Part shown: positions 7,323 through 14,357 of the stretch, piece after piece
Layout of the letters: each line of letters begins with the position of its first letter
Numbering within the stretch: position 1 is the stretch's first letter
Assembly (NCBI GenBank): GCA_049585195.1
Contig: JBAUZG010000397.1
Location: forward strand, 1-17,002
Length of the DNA: 17,002 nt
Direction: 5' to 3'
Origin: KBS-96 sp049585195
Lineage (GTDB): Bacteria > Acidobacteriota > Terriglobia > Bryobacterales > Bryobacteraceae
The notes under the pieces: generated by a model
The model's database searches: none
Seen by the model: only the letters and a program-made list of their open reading frames with translations
Told to the model about the DNA's origin: nothing
Program-made: the position numbers and the translations under genes

Positions 7323-8738
7323 TTAAGCCGAATGAACGGGTTCTTGCGGCGACGTCCCGTTCGGATCGTTAACAACGGCACCCGCCGGGACCTTTACTGG
7401 CCCGCGCAAGAGCGGGTCGTTGGTCCTCTGCATCCACGCATCCAGGCGATGACGCATTTCGTTAAGTGCATCGGCGTAGGCAGGGTCGTTTGCCAAGTTG
7501 CGCGTCTCCTCCGGGTCGAAGACAGTATCGAACAGCAATTCACGCGGCACAATTTGATTTCGCCAATCATGGTTCAGCCAGACTGTTTTGCTGGGGCTGT
7601 CATCGCAGTTGGGTAACACGGGACGGTTGCGGTCACCGAAATGACGAACGTAGTTGTAGCGCAGAGTTCGCGCTGCGCGCTTCGGCTCATAAGCCGCGTG
7701 GTAATTCACCTCGGCGAACAGTTCGTCATGTATCTGCGGCACGTTTTCACGGATGAGCGGCATCAGCGACTTACCTTGCAACCAGCCTGGCTGCTCGATA
7801 TTGAGCAACTCGCAAATGGTTGGATAGAGGTCCATGTGCGAAACCATTGCCTCGCAAGTTTTGCCTCCGCGAAAACCGCCTGGCCCGCGCATAATCAAGT
7901 AAACCGACGTTCCATGCACGGTGAGGTTGCATTTCATCGCCGGAAACGCGATTCCGTGATCGGTTGTAGAAATCACGAGCGTATTTTCTGCCAGGCCAGC
8001 CGACGCCAGCGCGTTCAAAACGGCGCCTACGCCGTCGTCCAATGTGCGCGCAGTTGCGTGAAAGGCAGCCATGTCTCGCCGCGTTTCGGGCATGTCCGGA
8101 ACGGGTGCTGGGGGTTCGGTGAATCGTTGATCATCGAGCGAAGTGGGCGCGGCATACTCACGGTGTGTCTCATGAAAGCCCACCGTAAGAAAAAACGGCT
8201 GTTTGGGTCCTTGTTTCAGAAACCGTACTGCCACCGGCGCAACCTGCGCTACGTGCATTCCGCTAGTCTCCACCACGTCGTCGTAACCAATGGTTCGAGG
8301 ATCCTTGGCGATGTGCTGCAGTCCAATTATCGTAGACCTATACCCATGAGGATGCAGCCAGTGAATGATGTGCTGGTTGTAATCGTTGAGAAAAAAGCCG
8401 CGGTGAGCCAACCCCAGCATGCCGTTATTGTGCGGACATTGCCCGGTGAGTAAAGCTGCTCGGCTGGGGGAGCAAGTCGGGGCGGCATCAAAAGCCTGGC
8501 GGAACAGCACGCCTTCCTGCGCAAGTTTTTGCAAATTAGGTGTCGGGACATCGAAGCCGTATGGCTGGATGTATCTGCCGGTATCGTGCGAATGAATGTA
8601 CAGGATATTGGGTTGGCTTCCAGTCGGCGTTTCGGCGCGGACGGCCGTCACTGCGCCTGCGATCATCATGCCCTTTATCAGCTCACGCCTGGAGCTCGCC
8701 ACATTTTCGCCGTCCATATCTTTAGTATCGACCGGCAT
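7323..8738 (-). CDS. Sulfatase, heparan N-sulfatase (SGSH)-like, Tat-exported
   Basis: A 471-residue type-I sulfatase. A Tat signal is visible at residues 16-35 (SSRREL, then hydrophobic MMIAGAVTAV). The maturation motif is C89-S-P-S-R93 in AAPTCSPSRAALLTGQ, followed by NNGMLGL, which resembles human SGSH (CSPSRASLLTG...QNGMYGL). The second metal motif is TTDHGIAF at Asp260-His261, with a basic residue (Lys269) soon after. Two positions are unusual. The N-terminal metal pair reads HSHD (His51-Asp52) where most sulfatases have DD or DQ, and the usual GKxH reads GLQH (139-142), so the conserved lysine is absent. I believe GLQH is known in a bacterial subfamily, but could not check. ATG at 8738 or 8717 could be the start; neither has a clear ribosome-binding site. 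It converges on the receptor gene with six bases between stop codons. Confidence 0.88.
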   Translation of the reverse strand: MPVDTKDMDGENVASSRRELIKGMMIAGAVTAVRAETPTGSQPNILYIHSHDTGRYIQPYGFDVPTPNLQKLAQEGVLFRQAFDAAPTCSPSRAALLTGQCPHNNGMLGLAHRGFFLNDYNQHIIHWLHPHGYRSTIIGLQHIAKDPRTIGYDDVVETSGMHVAQVAPVAVRFLKQGPKQPFFLTVGFHETHREYAAPTSLDDQRFTEPPAPVPDMPETRRDMAAFHATARTLDDGVGAVLNALASAGLAENTLVISTTDHGIAFPAMKCNLTVHGTSVYLIMRGPGGFRGGKTCEAMVSHMDLYPTICELLNIEQPGWLQGKSLMPLIRENVPQIHDELFAEVNYHAAYEPKRAARTLRYNYVRHFGDRNRPVLPNCDDSPSKTVWLNHDWRNQIVPRELLFDTVFDPEETRNLANDPAYADALNEMRHRLDAWMQRTNDPLLRGPVKVPAGAVVNDPNGTSPQEPVHSA

Positions 8739-8846
8739 TCGAGACGTGTGCGAGCCGAGTACCCATAGATCGGGATCAAAAGCTCGACGAAAGGGTCCGT
8801 ACGGATTGAGGCCTCGAGGCGCGTGCCACCGGATAGTTCTAGCGTT

Positions 8847-9617
8847 CTAGCGTCGCAGAGATTGGCGCGGTCTTCGGATCTTCTCCTTCGCAGCGCCAGT
8901 GGAAATTGCTTTGGCGGCGATTTCCTGAACACAGTTTCCAAGCGCTGACACTGCCGGCCGAGCATCCGACTCTCTCGTCTTGAGAACATATTCAATCTCC
9001 GGAAGTCTCGGCATTTTGTCTTTCGTGGCGAGGATGCGAAGGCCTGGTCTGATCGTTTGCAGTGGTAACGGCGTAACGGCCAGTCCGGCGATGGCAGCCA
9101 CCCGAACTGCTGCCAAACTGGAACTCGTCGAGACGATGCGCCACCGTTTTTGGCTACCTGGCAACGCACGAATTGCGGCTTCACGATACGGGCAGGGCTC
9201 TGGGAAAAAGGCGACCATCTCGAACAGTCTCGGTCCGATACCGATTTCGAGTTCGACTTCAATTTCTGGATGATGACTGCCGAAGCGGTGTAAAACCTCG
9301 GGCAACCAGCTGTCGGTGAGGTCTTCATTCGCTCCGATTCGAACTTTCCCAGCGTGGCGGACGCCAGAGAGACGCAGACGTGCATCTTCATTCAAACCCA
9401 GTATCGTTCGCGCGTAGCCCAGGAGAGTTTCGCCAGCCGAAGTGAGTTCGACTACTCTCGTACTGCGCACGAATAGCGGGCTCCCAGCTTCATTCTCCAA
9501 TCGATGAATTTGCGCGCTGACTGTTGACTGCGTGGAATTCAGAAGCTTAGCGGCGTTCGTAAACCCTCCGCTCTCAGCGACGGCCCCGAAGCTATGAAGC
9601 AAGTCAGTATCAAACAT
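8847..9617 (-). CDS. LysR-family regulator with shortened effector domain
   Basis: A 256-residue LysR-type transcriptional regulator. The winged helix-turn-helix is complete at residues 2-65 (FDTDLLHSFGAVAESGGFTN, LLNSTQSTVSAQIHRLE, PLFVRSTRVVELTSAG). The effector domain starts normally (KVRIGANEDLTDSWLPEVL), but after GIGPRLFEM it jumps directly to VAFFPEPCPYREAAI. The part normally carrying ELDLxI and WVGxxxxx, about 40 residues, is missing, while the reading frame stays open. The junction is near 9215. The later TSSSLAAVRVAAIAGLAVTPLP is intact. DNA binding may persist with altered ligand response. ATG 9617 has GAGG eight bases upstream and fits the family's FDTDLL start. TTG 9635 with GAGGG five bases upstream is an alternative. 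The second sulfatase gene lies 108 bp downstream on the same strand and could be a target. Confidence 0.85.
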   Translation of the reverse strand: MFDTDLLHSFGAVAESGGFTNAAKLLNSTQSTVSAQIHRLENEAGSPLFVRSTRVVELTSAGETLLGYARTILGLNEDARLRLSGVRHAGKVRIGANEDLTDSWLPEVLHRFGSHHPEIEVELEIGIGPRLFEMVAFFPEPCPYREAAIRALPGSQKRWRIVSTSSSLAAVRVAAIAGLAVTPLPLQTIRPGLRILATKDKMPRLPEIEYVLKTRESDARPAVSALGNCVQEIAAKAISTGAAKEKIRRPRQSLRR

Positions 9618-9678
9618 AAGGAAAGCCTCGACCAAAGTTGCCCTCGAAGATTAATCCATTTTTTCGTTTAATCCTGGC

Positions 9679-9690
9679 ACAAATATTTGT
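9679..9690. promoter_or_regulatory. 12-bp perfect palindrome upstream of the LysR gene
   Basis: ACAAATATTTGT is a perfect 12-bp inverted repeat 61 bp upstream of the LysR ATG. LysR regulators commonly bind dyads with A/T-rich centres in their own promoter regions. The site may be an autoregulatory operator. No binding evidence can be drawn from the sequence itself. Confidence 0.35.
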
Positions 9691-9707
9691 TCGACAGATG
9701 AATGGAT

Positions 9708-9721
9708 TCAATCTAGATTGA
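9708..9721. promoter_or_regulatory. 14-bp perfect palindrome upstream of the LysR gene
   Basis: TCAATCTAGATTGA is a perfect 14-bp inverted repeat 90 bp upstream of the LysR ATG. Its centre lies 30 bp, close to three helical turns, from the centre of the palindrome at 9679-9690. That spacing suits a LysR tetramer contacting a recognition site and an activation site on one DNA face. It could instead be chance in A/T-rich DNA. Confidence 0.4.
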
Positions 9722-10002
9722 TTGCAGGGTGTGGAAGGCGCGCCCGGGAATGAGGCACCTGAAGGAAAGCGATGACTGCTCGAATCGGAATCCCGACACA
9801 CTTGTCACTCCCATCGTTTCGATATCCGGCGTTAAGTTTATTTCGTGGCCGATAACCAACGATACTTAACAGAAGGAAGGAGATGGTATGAATGTTTAGC
9901 GCTTCGCGCGGTAGGCTCCGAAGGGAGGTAACAACTTTCGGAGTAGACAGGTTACAGGCTGCATTGTGTTTTGGGGCTTTGACTTCGTAAAGGAGAAATA
10001 AG
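9722..10002. other. Divergent intergenic region, no supported gene
   Basis: No recognisable protein is encoded. A good ribosome-binding sequence (AAGGAAGGAG, ending at 9883) precedes only tiny frames (ATG GTA TGA, and ATGAATGTTTAG). This may be the relic of a lost start or a minimal leader. A hairpin with a 7-bp stem (9916-9922 with 9937-9943) has GGAGG in its loop. The strong AAGGAG just before 10003 serves the DUF899 gene. No clear -35/-10 pair is evident. Confidence 0.4.
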
Positions 10003-10803
10003 ATGGCAACAAGCAAAGAGAGAGACAAGGAACAGGGGAAAGGGCATCTCGCGATGAACACCCCCCCGATCGTGTCGCAGCAGGAGTGGGAGGCTGCGCG
10101 CCAGCAGCTCCTCGTGAAGGAGAAGGCCTTGACCCGCTCCCGTGACGAGCTGGCCGCCGAACGCCGGCGGATGCCTTGGCTGGCTGTGGACAAGAAGTAC
10201 GAGTTCGACGGACCCAAGGGCAAGGTAAGCCTGCTCGATTTGTTCGAGGACCGCCGTCAGTTGATCGTCTATCGCGCCTTCTTCGAGCCCGGGGTGTTCG
10301 GCTGGCCCGAGCACGCATGCCGCGGCTGCTCCCTGGGCGCCGATCAGGTCGCCCACCTGGCCCATCTGAACGCCCGCGACACGACCTTCGCCTACGCCTC
10401 ACGCGCGCCGCAGGCGGACATCGCGCGCCTGAAGGCGCGGATGGGCTGGGAGATGCCCTGGTACACCATCACCGACGGCTTCGACGCGGACTTCGGCGTC
10501 GATGAATGGCACGGTCACAACGTGTTCTTCCGCGACGGCGAGCGGGTGTTCCGCACATACTTCATCAACAGCCGAGGCGACGAGGCGATGGGAACCACCT
10601 GGAACTACCTAGACATCACGCCGCTCGGCCGTCAGGAGACTTGGGAGGACTCGCCAGAGGGTTATCCCCAGACCCCGCCGTACAAGTGGTGGAACTGGCA
10701 CGACAACTACAACGCCGAGGCCTCGCCTGACGAGAAGTGGGTCGACATAATAACCGACCCTCAAGAAGCCGCCCGAAAGCGCGCCGAAGAGGCGAAAGCG
10801 TGA
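10003..10803 (+). CDS. DUF899 thioredoxin-like family protein
   Basis: A 266-residue cytoplasmic protein of the DUF899 family (thioredoxin-like fold; role unproven). The whole family pattern is present: EWEAARQQLLVKEKALTRSRDEL, then RRRMPWLAVDKKYEFDGP, SLLDLFEDRRQLIVYRAFF, a CxxC-type motif at Cys106-Cys109 (HACRGCSLGADQV), GWEMPWYTITDGFDADFGVDEWHG, VFRTYFINSRGDEAMG, and GRQETWEDSPEGYPQTPPYKWWNWH. The Cys pair suggests redox chemistry, but the usual thioredoxin context is absent. The ATG has AAGGAG eight bases upstream; ATG 10054 is an alternative matching homologues that start MNTPP, but lacks a good ribosome-binding site. The gene is visibly richer in G+C, with many G/C third positions, than the sulfatase and receptor genes, suggesting acquisition from a high-GC donor. 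A broken second copy of the family follows 24 bp downstream. Confidence 0.9.
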   Translation: MATSKERDKEQGKGHLAMNTPPIVSQQEWEAARQQLLVKEKALTRSRDELAAERRRMPWLAVDKKYEFDGPKGKVSLLDLFEDRRQLIVYRAFFEPGVFGWPEHACRGCSLGADQVAHLAHLNARDTTFAYASRAPQADIARLKARMGWEMPWYTITDGFDADFGVDEWHGHNVFFRDGERVFRTYFINSRGDEAMGTTWNYLDITPLGRQETWEDSPEGYPQTPPYKWWNWHDNYNAEASPDEKWVDIITDPQEAARKRAEEAKA

Positions 10804-10827
10804 CCGAGGCTAGCAAGGGAGAGAACG

Positions 10828-11255
10828 ATGACAGACTTTATGGGGGATGAACTTGGAGTGCCCAAAATAGTCGATCGGAGCACCTTCCACGCCGAACTGG
10901 ACGCATTGCGGATTCGATAGAAGGCTCACACAAGAGAAGGCGACGCCATTGCAGCCGCCCGCCGACGGCTCCCCATGGTCGAGGTGGACGGTGCCACACC
11001 GCTCATTGGCAAATGTGGGGCGATGACGCTATTGGATGTGTTTGAGGGACGCCGGATGCTCATCGCCTACTACTTCATGTGGTACATCGGCCACCCTGCG
11101 TCTACGGGCGGCAGGAGACGTGGGAGGACTCGCCGACCGGCTGGCCACAACGGTTTAAAGGCAAGCAAGTTACCCGCACCAACGGACGTCCTACCGCCCA
11201 GTGGTCCCGCCTCGAGGCCGGACGCTCCGACAACCTCGATACCACCCCCCGTTAG
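10828..11255 (+). pseudogene. Broken second DUF899 gene (nonsense codon and internal deletion)
   Basis: ATG 10828 has GGGAGAG a few bases upstream. The frame reads MTDFMGDELGVPKIVDRSTF and AELDALRIR, then hits TAG at 10918-10920. There the intact neighbour has Glu (KEKALTR), so GAG to TAG is the simplest cause. The same frame resumes KAHTREGDAIAAARRRLPMV, then LLDVFEGRRMLIAYYFMWYI, GHPA, and is cut at about 11095-11103. Text then continues in another frame with YGRQETWEDSPTGWPQRFKG to TAG 11253-11255. Compared with the intact upstream copy, roughly 100-110 central residues are deleted, and the junction shifts frame. It belongs to a different DUF899 subgroup (YYFMW...GHPA) from its neighbour, so it is not a recent duplicate. 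An internal ATG at 10975 opens a 105-codon frame, but that frame is nonsense after GHPA. Confidence 0.85.
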
Positions 11256-11379
11256 AGGCGCCAGTCCGATGGCTTCTCGAAACCTGTATTGAAAGGAAGG
11301 TGGCCCCTACCTTGCTCCTGGTTTGCGAACGTGTGAGCAACGAACGTGAGGCGGCGATACAGATTAGCGGATTGAACGT

Positions 11380-12519
11380 TTATTCCTTCCGGCGCCGCTC
11401 GGCGACTATGGTAATGCGCATGTCGCGGGCCAGGCGCAGAATGTCATCGACAAGATTCCAACCGGCCGGACGCATCCAAGCCCTCTGCTGGGGCCGGCTG
11501 ATGTAGATTTGCGTGATGCCGTTTAAGCGGGCGAAATTGATGAGCGTCTCGGCAACATTCGCGCCTTCTAGCAGCCGTGTTTCAATGTGGAGGTTGCGCG
11601 CAAAATTGAGGTGGCGCTCGATGGCCTCGCGGTCCTTGGCCGGAAGGCCGTTCAAGTTGGCGTGGTGATGAACGGCGACTGCGAAACATTCGCTGTGAAG
11701 ATAGTCGGCCATACGTTTTCCCCGCCTGACAAGCATGGCCGTATTGGCGTCGGCCGTGATATGGATGAGGACCTTCTCGCGCCTTGACGACGAGGTCGCG
11801 TTGGCCGATGGCGGCGGCTGCTCGAGAGACTCGACGGCTTGCGGAGACTCCGCCATCTCGGATTGCCGTGTCTCGACTTCGAATGCTGTCTGGCGAAGAG
11901 CCAGCTCACGCAACGTGACGAGCGTGGATTCGCGGAAAAAATTGTTGAGCGCGCGGCGCACTTTTTCGGGAGGATAGACCGCGCCCCGCTCGAGCCGGTT
12001 GATGAGCGCGCGCGGAGTGAGATCGACCATCACTACTTCCTCGGCTTGCTGGACAACCCAGTCGGGAATGGTCTCCCGCACTTTTATGCCGGTAATCTGC
12101 CAGACATGATCGTTCAAGCTTTCAAGGTGCTGGATATTCATTGTGGTCAGGACGTCGATACCCGCGTCGAGCAGAACCTGTACGTCTTCCCAGCGCTTTG
12201 GGCGAACGGAGCCCGGAATGTTTGAATGCGGAAATTCGTCGACCAGACAGACCTGCGGATGGCGCGCGAGGATAGCGTCCGTATCCATTTCGTCGAACAC
12301 AGTGTCACGGTATTCGACGCGGCGGCGCGGGATGATTTCAAGACCGTCGGTCAACGCTATCGTGTCTTTGCGCCCATGCGGTTCGAAGTATCCGATGACG
12401 ACATCGAGGCCGCGCGCCTTCAGGTGCTGCGCTTCCTCGAGCATCTGATACGTTTTGCCGACGCCAGCGGCGTAACCAAGGAATATGGTGAGCCGTCCTC
12501 GCTTGGCGGAGTCGGGCAT
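11380..12519 (-). CDS. Stand-alone KdpD-type sensor ATPase/USP protein (second of pair)
   Basis: A 379-residue protein like the N-terminal cytoplasmic half of the K+ sensor KdpD, with no transmembrane or histidine-kinase part (full KdpD is about 900 residues). Residues about 5-210 are the KdpD sensor domain, with Walker A GYAAGVGKT at 15-23, Walker B VCLVDEFPHSN (Asp94-Glu95), and PGSVRPKRWEDVQVLLDAGI, then LTTMNIQHLESLND. Residues about 250-375 form a universal-stress-protein fold (VLIHITADANTAMLVRRGKR ... GITQIYISRP). In some bacteria the KdpD USP region binds c-di-AMP; that ligand is only a possibility here. ATG 12519 is chosen because it sits one base after the TGA of the preceding gene, implying coupled translation. 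A TTG at 12576 would overlap that gene by 56 nt. No kdpFABC or kdpE gene is visible. Confidence 0.85.
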   Translation of the reverse strand: MPDSAKRGRLTIFLGYAAGVGKTYQMLEEAQHLKARGLDVVIGYFEPHGRKDTIALTDGLEIIPRRRVEYRDTVFDEMDTDAILARHPQVCLVDEFPHSNIPGSVRPKRWEDVQVLLDAGIDVLTTMNIQHLESLNDHVWQITGIKVRETIPDWVVQQAEEVVMVDLTPRALINRLERGAVYPPEKVRRALNNFFRESTLVTLRELALRQTAFEVETRQSEMAESPQAVESLEQPPPSANATSSSRREKVLIHITADANTAMLVRRGKRMADYLHSECFAVAVHHHANLNGLPAKDREAIERHLNFARNLHIETRLLEGANVAETLINFARLNGITQIYISRPQQRAWMRPAGWNLVDDILRLARDMRITIVAERRRKE

Positions 12520-12520
12520 C

Positions 12521-13612
12521 TCAATGCGGAAAGACTCGAACGTCGAAACCGTCGGCTTTGCGGACCAGCCGGTCAAGGGAAGACCCGCCTATGCGCTCCC
12601 ACCAGTTTTTTCGGGCGCTATGGCCAACAAAGATTTGAGTGATTCCCTTTGACCGTCCAAATTCGATGATGGCGTCGGTGGCGTCGTCTTCTTCGGAGAC
12701 CTGAACAGTAGCGCCCGCCGCAATAGCCTGCTCGATGTTCGAATCTATTTGTGCTTGCTCTTCGGGGCCGAGGCGATTGTTGGCGACGTAAATGGCAAAC
12801 AGATCGCAGTGCAACCGCGCGGCGTTACGTTTCCCGCTCGCGATCATTTCGGTGGCATCGAACTTCGGGCTGAGACATACGAGAAGCCGTTCCTGCGCGC
12901 CGACCGTCGAAGCCAGACCATTTCTGCTCAGGTAAGCCTCAAGCTGATGGTCCACGACATCGGCGGCGAGCAAAAGCGCAAGCTCGCGCAGTTCCGATAA
13001 ACGCTGCTCGAGAACTTTGATGTCTATTCCAGACTGGCTTGAACGGACGAAACAGGTCTCGGCTGGAGCATCGACGACAACGATTTCATCCGCCGAGCTG
13101 ATGAATCCCTGCGGCACAGACTCCGTGATGTGTTTTTTCGTGATGGCCTCGACGCGCGCCTGCATCTCTTCTATGAATTGGATGTTGATGGATGTGATAA
13201 CAGAGATGCCGGCCTCGAGCAGCTCGGCGACGTCCTGCCAGCGCTTCGCGTGGCGCGAACCGGGCGGATTATTGTAGGCGAGGCCGTCGACGAGGCAAAC
13301 CAGAGGCTCGCGTTTCAGGATCGCTTCGATGTCCATGACCGGCACACCGTTTACAACCGTGAGGGGGATCACAGGGAGCTTGTCGAGAACGCGAGCCGTT
13401 TCTTCAGATGGATTTGGCTGGATGGCTCCTACAACGACGTCCTGACCGCGCTCACGGCGACGCCGGCCTTCGTCAAGCATCTTGAAAGACTTTCCGACGC
13501 CCGAGGCATAGCCCAAAAAAACTTTCAGCCGTCCCGTCTTGGTGTCGGCCTCGCCGGCCTCAACTTCGCGGAGGAGCGCATCGGGATCGCGCCGATCGGC
13601 AAGGGTAGCCAT
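12521..13612 (-). CDS. Stand-alone KdpD-type sensor ATPase/USP protein (first of pair)
   Basis: A 363-residue paralogue of the downstream protein. Residues about 27-235 form the KdpD sensor domain with Walker A GYASGVGKS at 34-42. The Walker B region reads VCLVDGLAYNN, so Asp109 is kept but the acidic residue normally next to it is Gly110. The usual AHTN is changed to AYNN, while PGSRHAKRWQDVAELLEAGI is well kept. The C-terminal part (LLVCLSPKFDATEMIASGKR ... GITQIFVGHSARKNWWERIG) is a USP domain. There is no kinase part. Loss of the Walker B glutamate suggests nucleotide binding without normal hydrolysis, perhaps making it a regulatory partner of its downstream twin. ATG 13612 is preferred over TTG 13615; no strong ribosome-binding site is visible. 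The gene is divergent from the SRPBCC gene. Confidence 0.85.
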   Translation of the reverse strand: MATLADRRDPDALLREVEAGEADTKTGRLKVFLGYASGVGKSFKMLDEGRRRRERGQDVVVGAIQPNPSEETARVLDKLPVIPLTVVNGVPVMDIEAILKREPLVCLVDGLAYNNPPGSRHAKRWQDVAELLEAGISVITSINIQFIEEMQARVEAITKKHITESVPQGFISSADEIVVVDAPAETCFVRSSQSGIDIKVLEQRLSELRELALLLAADVVDHQLEAYLSRNGLASTVGAQERLLVCLSPKFDATEMIASGKRNAARLHCDLFAIYVANNRLGPEEQAQIDSNIEQAIAAGATVQVSEEDDATDAIIEFGRSKGITQIFVGHSARKNWWERIGGSSLDRLVRKADGFDVRVFPH

Positions 13613-13693
13613 CAAATTTCATTATCGCGGCTCGCAGCGACTTTGTTGGCGCGCCGAAAGGGATGATTTCCGACTTTTCTCTCCGATTTCCTA

Positions 13694-13703
13694 GCAAGCT
13701 TGC
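13694..13703. repeat. 10-bp palindrome in the KdpD-like/SRPBCC divergent gap
   Basis: GCAAGCTTGC is a perfect palindrome centrally placed between the two divergent gene starts. It could be an operator shared by both genes or a chance match. No flanking half-sites are seen. Confidence 0.2.
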
Positions 13704-13784
13704 CTCAGCTCGTCCTCCCTACTGGACAGAGCTCTGCCGAATCGGGGGATGAAATGTCCAAGGTCAATTGTTACTATCGCTTGC

Positions 13785-14213
13785 ATGAATCATGGTTTGA
13801 TTGCGAAAGCGGAAATCAGCATCGACGCTCCCATCGCCAAAGTGTGGGACGCGCTCGTGAACCCTGAGACGATCAAGCAGTATATGTTCGGCACGAATGT
13901 CACCTCGGATTGGAAAGAGGGCAGCCCGATCATCTGGAAGGGAGAGTGGCAGGGGAAGACGTACGAGGACAAGGGCGTGATCCTCCGGCTCGTACCTCGG
14001 CAAATCATTCAGTACAGTCACTTCAGTCCTCTTTCGGGGCTTCCCGAGGTGCCAGAAAATTACCATACCGTTCAAATTGCAGTATCGGAGAAAGGAACGC
14101 AGACGTTCCTTTCGTTGTCCCAGGACAACAACCCCACCGAAAAGTCTCGGGAACATTCAGAGAAGAATTGGACGATGATGCTCGAAAGCCTTAAGAAGCT
14201 TTTGGAACAATAA
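13785..14213 (+). CDS. SRPBCC/AHSA1-like domain protein
   Basis: A 142-residue protein that is a single START-like SRPBCC domain of the AHSA1 type. Visible landmarks are IAKAEISIDAPIAKVWDAL (first strand and helix), IKQYMFGTNVTSDWKEGSPI, WKGEWQGKTYEDKGVILRLV, the aromatic run IQYSHFSPLSGLPE, and the long C-terminal helix SEKNWTMMLESLKKLLEQ. These domains bind hydrophobic ligands in a deep cavity; the AHSA1 group includes Hsp90-activator-like proteins, but the bacterial ones are mostly of unknown function. ATG 13785 is preferred because the family usually begins a few residues before the first strand. ATG 13749 gives 12 extra residues (MKCPRSIVTIAC) that look non-native, and neither has a good ribosome-binding site. 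It may share a control region with the divergent KdpD-like genes. Confidence 0.83.
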   Translation: MNHGLIAKAEISIDAPIAKVWDALVNPETIKQYMFGTNVTSDWKEGSPIIWKGEWQGKTYEDKGVILRLVPRQIIQYSHFSPLSGLPEVPENYHTVQIAVSEKGTQTFLSLSQDNNPTEKSREHSEKNWTMMLESLKKLLEQ

Positions 14214-14357
14214 ACCTGCAGACGATAAAGCGCTAACCGGACAAAAGAAAAATTGATTGGTTCGATTTGGCTCAAGCGTGGGATTTAAGTTCGAAAGTTC
14301 GAAACGAACAAAGGGTGTCGGCGGAAGCCGTTGAAGAAGACTAACTCAGCAAGAAAC

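Noticed and set aside
7641..8453. Long plus-strand open frame (270 codons) opposite the second sulfatase gene
   Set aside because: It is antisense to a sulfatase gene with clear catalytic motifs, has no ribosome-binding site or recognisable sequence, and is Arg/His/Cys-rich as expected of a shadow frame.
8678..9391. Minus-strand open frame of 237 codons overlapping the LysR gene
   Set aside because: It overlaps the LysR gene in another frame and shows no domain. It was considered as a frameshift continuation of the LysR, but the LysR frame itself stays coherent across the deletion junction.
9896..10402. Minus-strand Arg-rich frames opposite the DUF899 gene
   Set aside because: High-GC coding DNA routinely leaves the opposite strand open; composition is Arg/Pro/Ser-rich and no motif is present.
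10975..11292. Small protein from ATG 10975 (105 codons)
   Set aside because: Only its first 40 or so residues are DUF899 sequence. The rest is out-of-frame text behind a deletion, and it starts inside the broken gene.
14269..14315. Repeated TTCGAA in the SRPBCC/tRNA gap
   Set aside because: Only two short copies in tandem; too little to call a repeat family or regulatory site.
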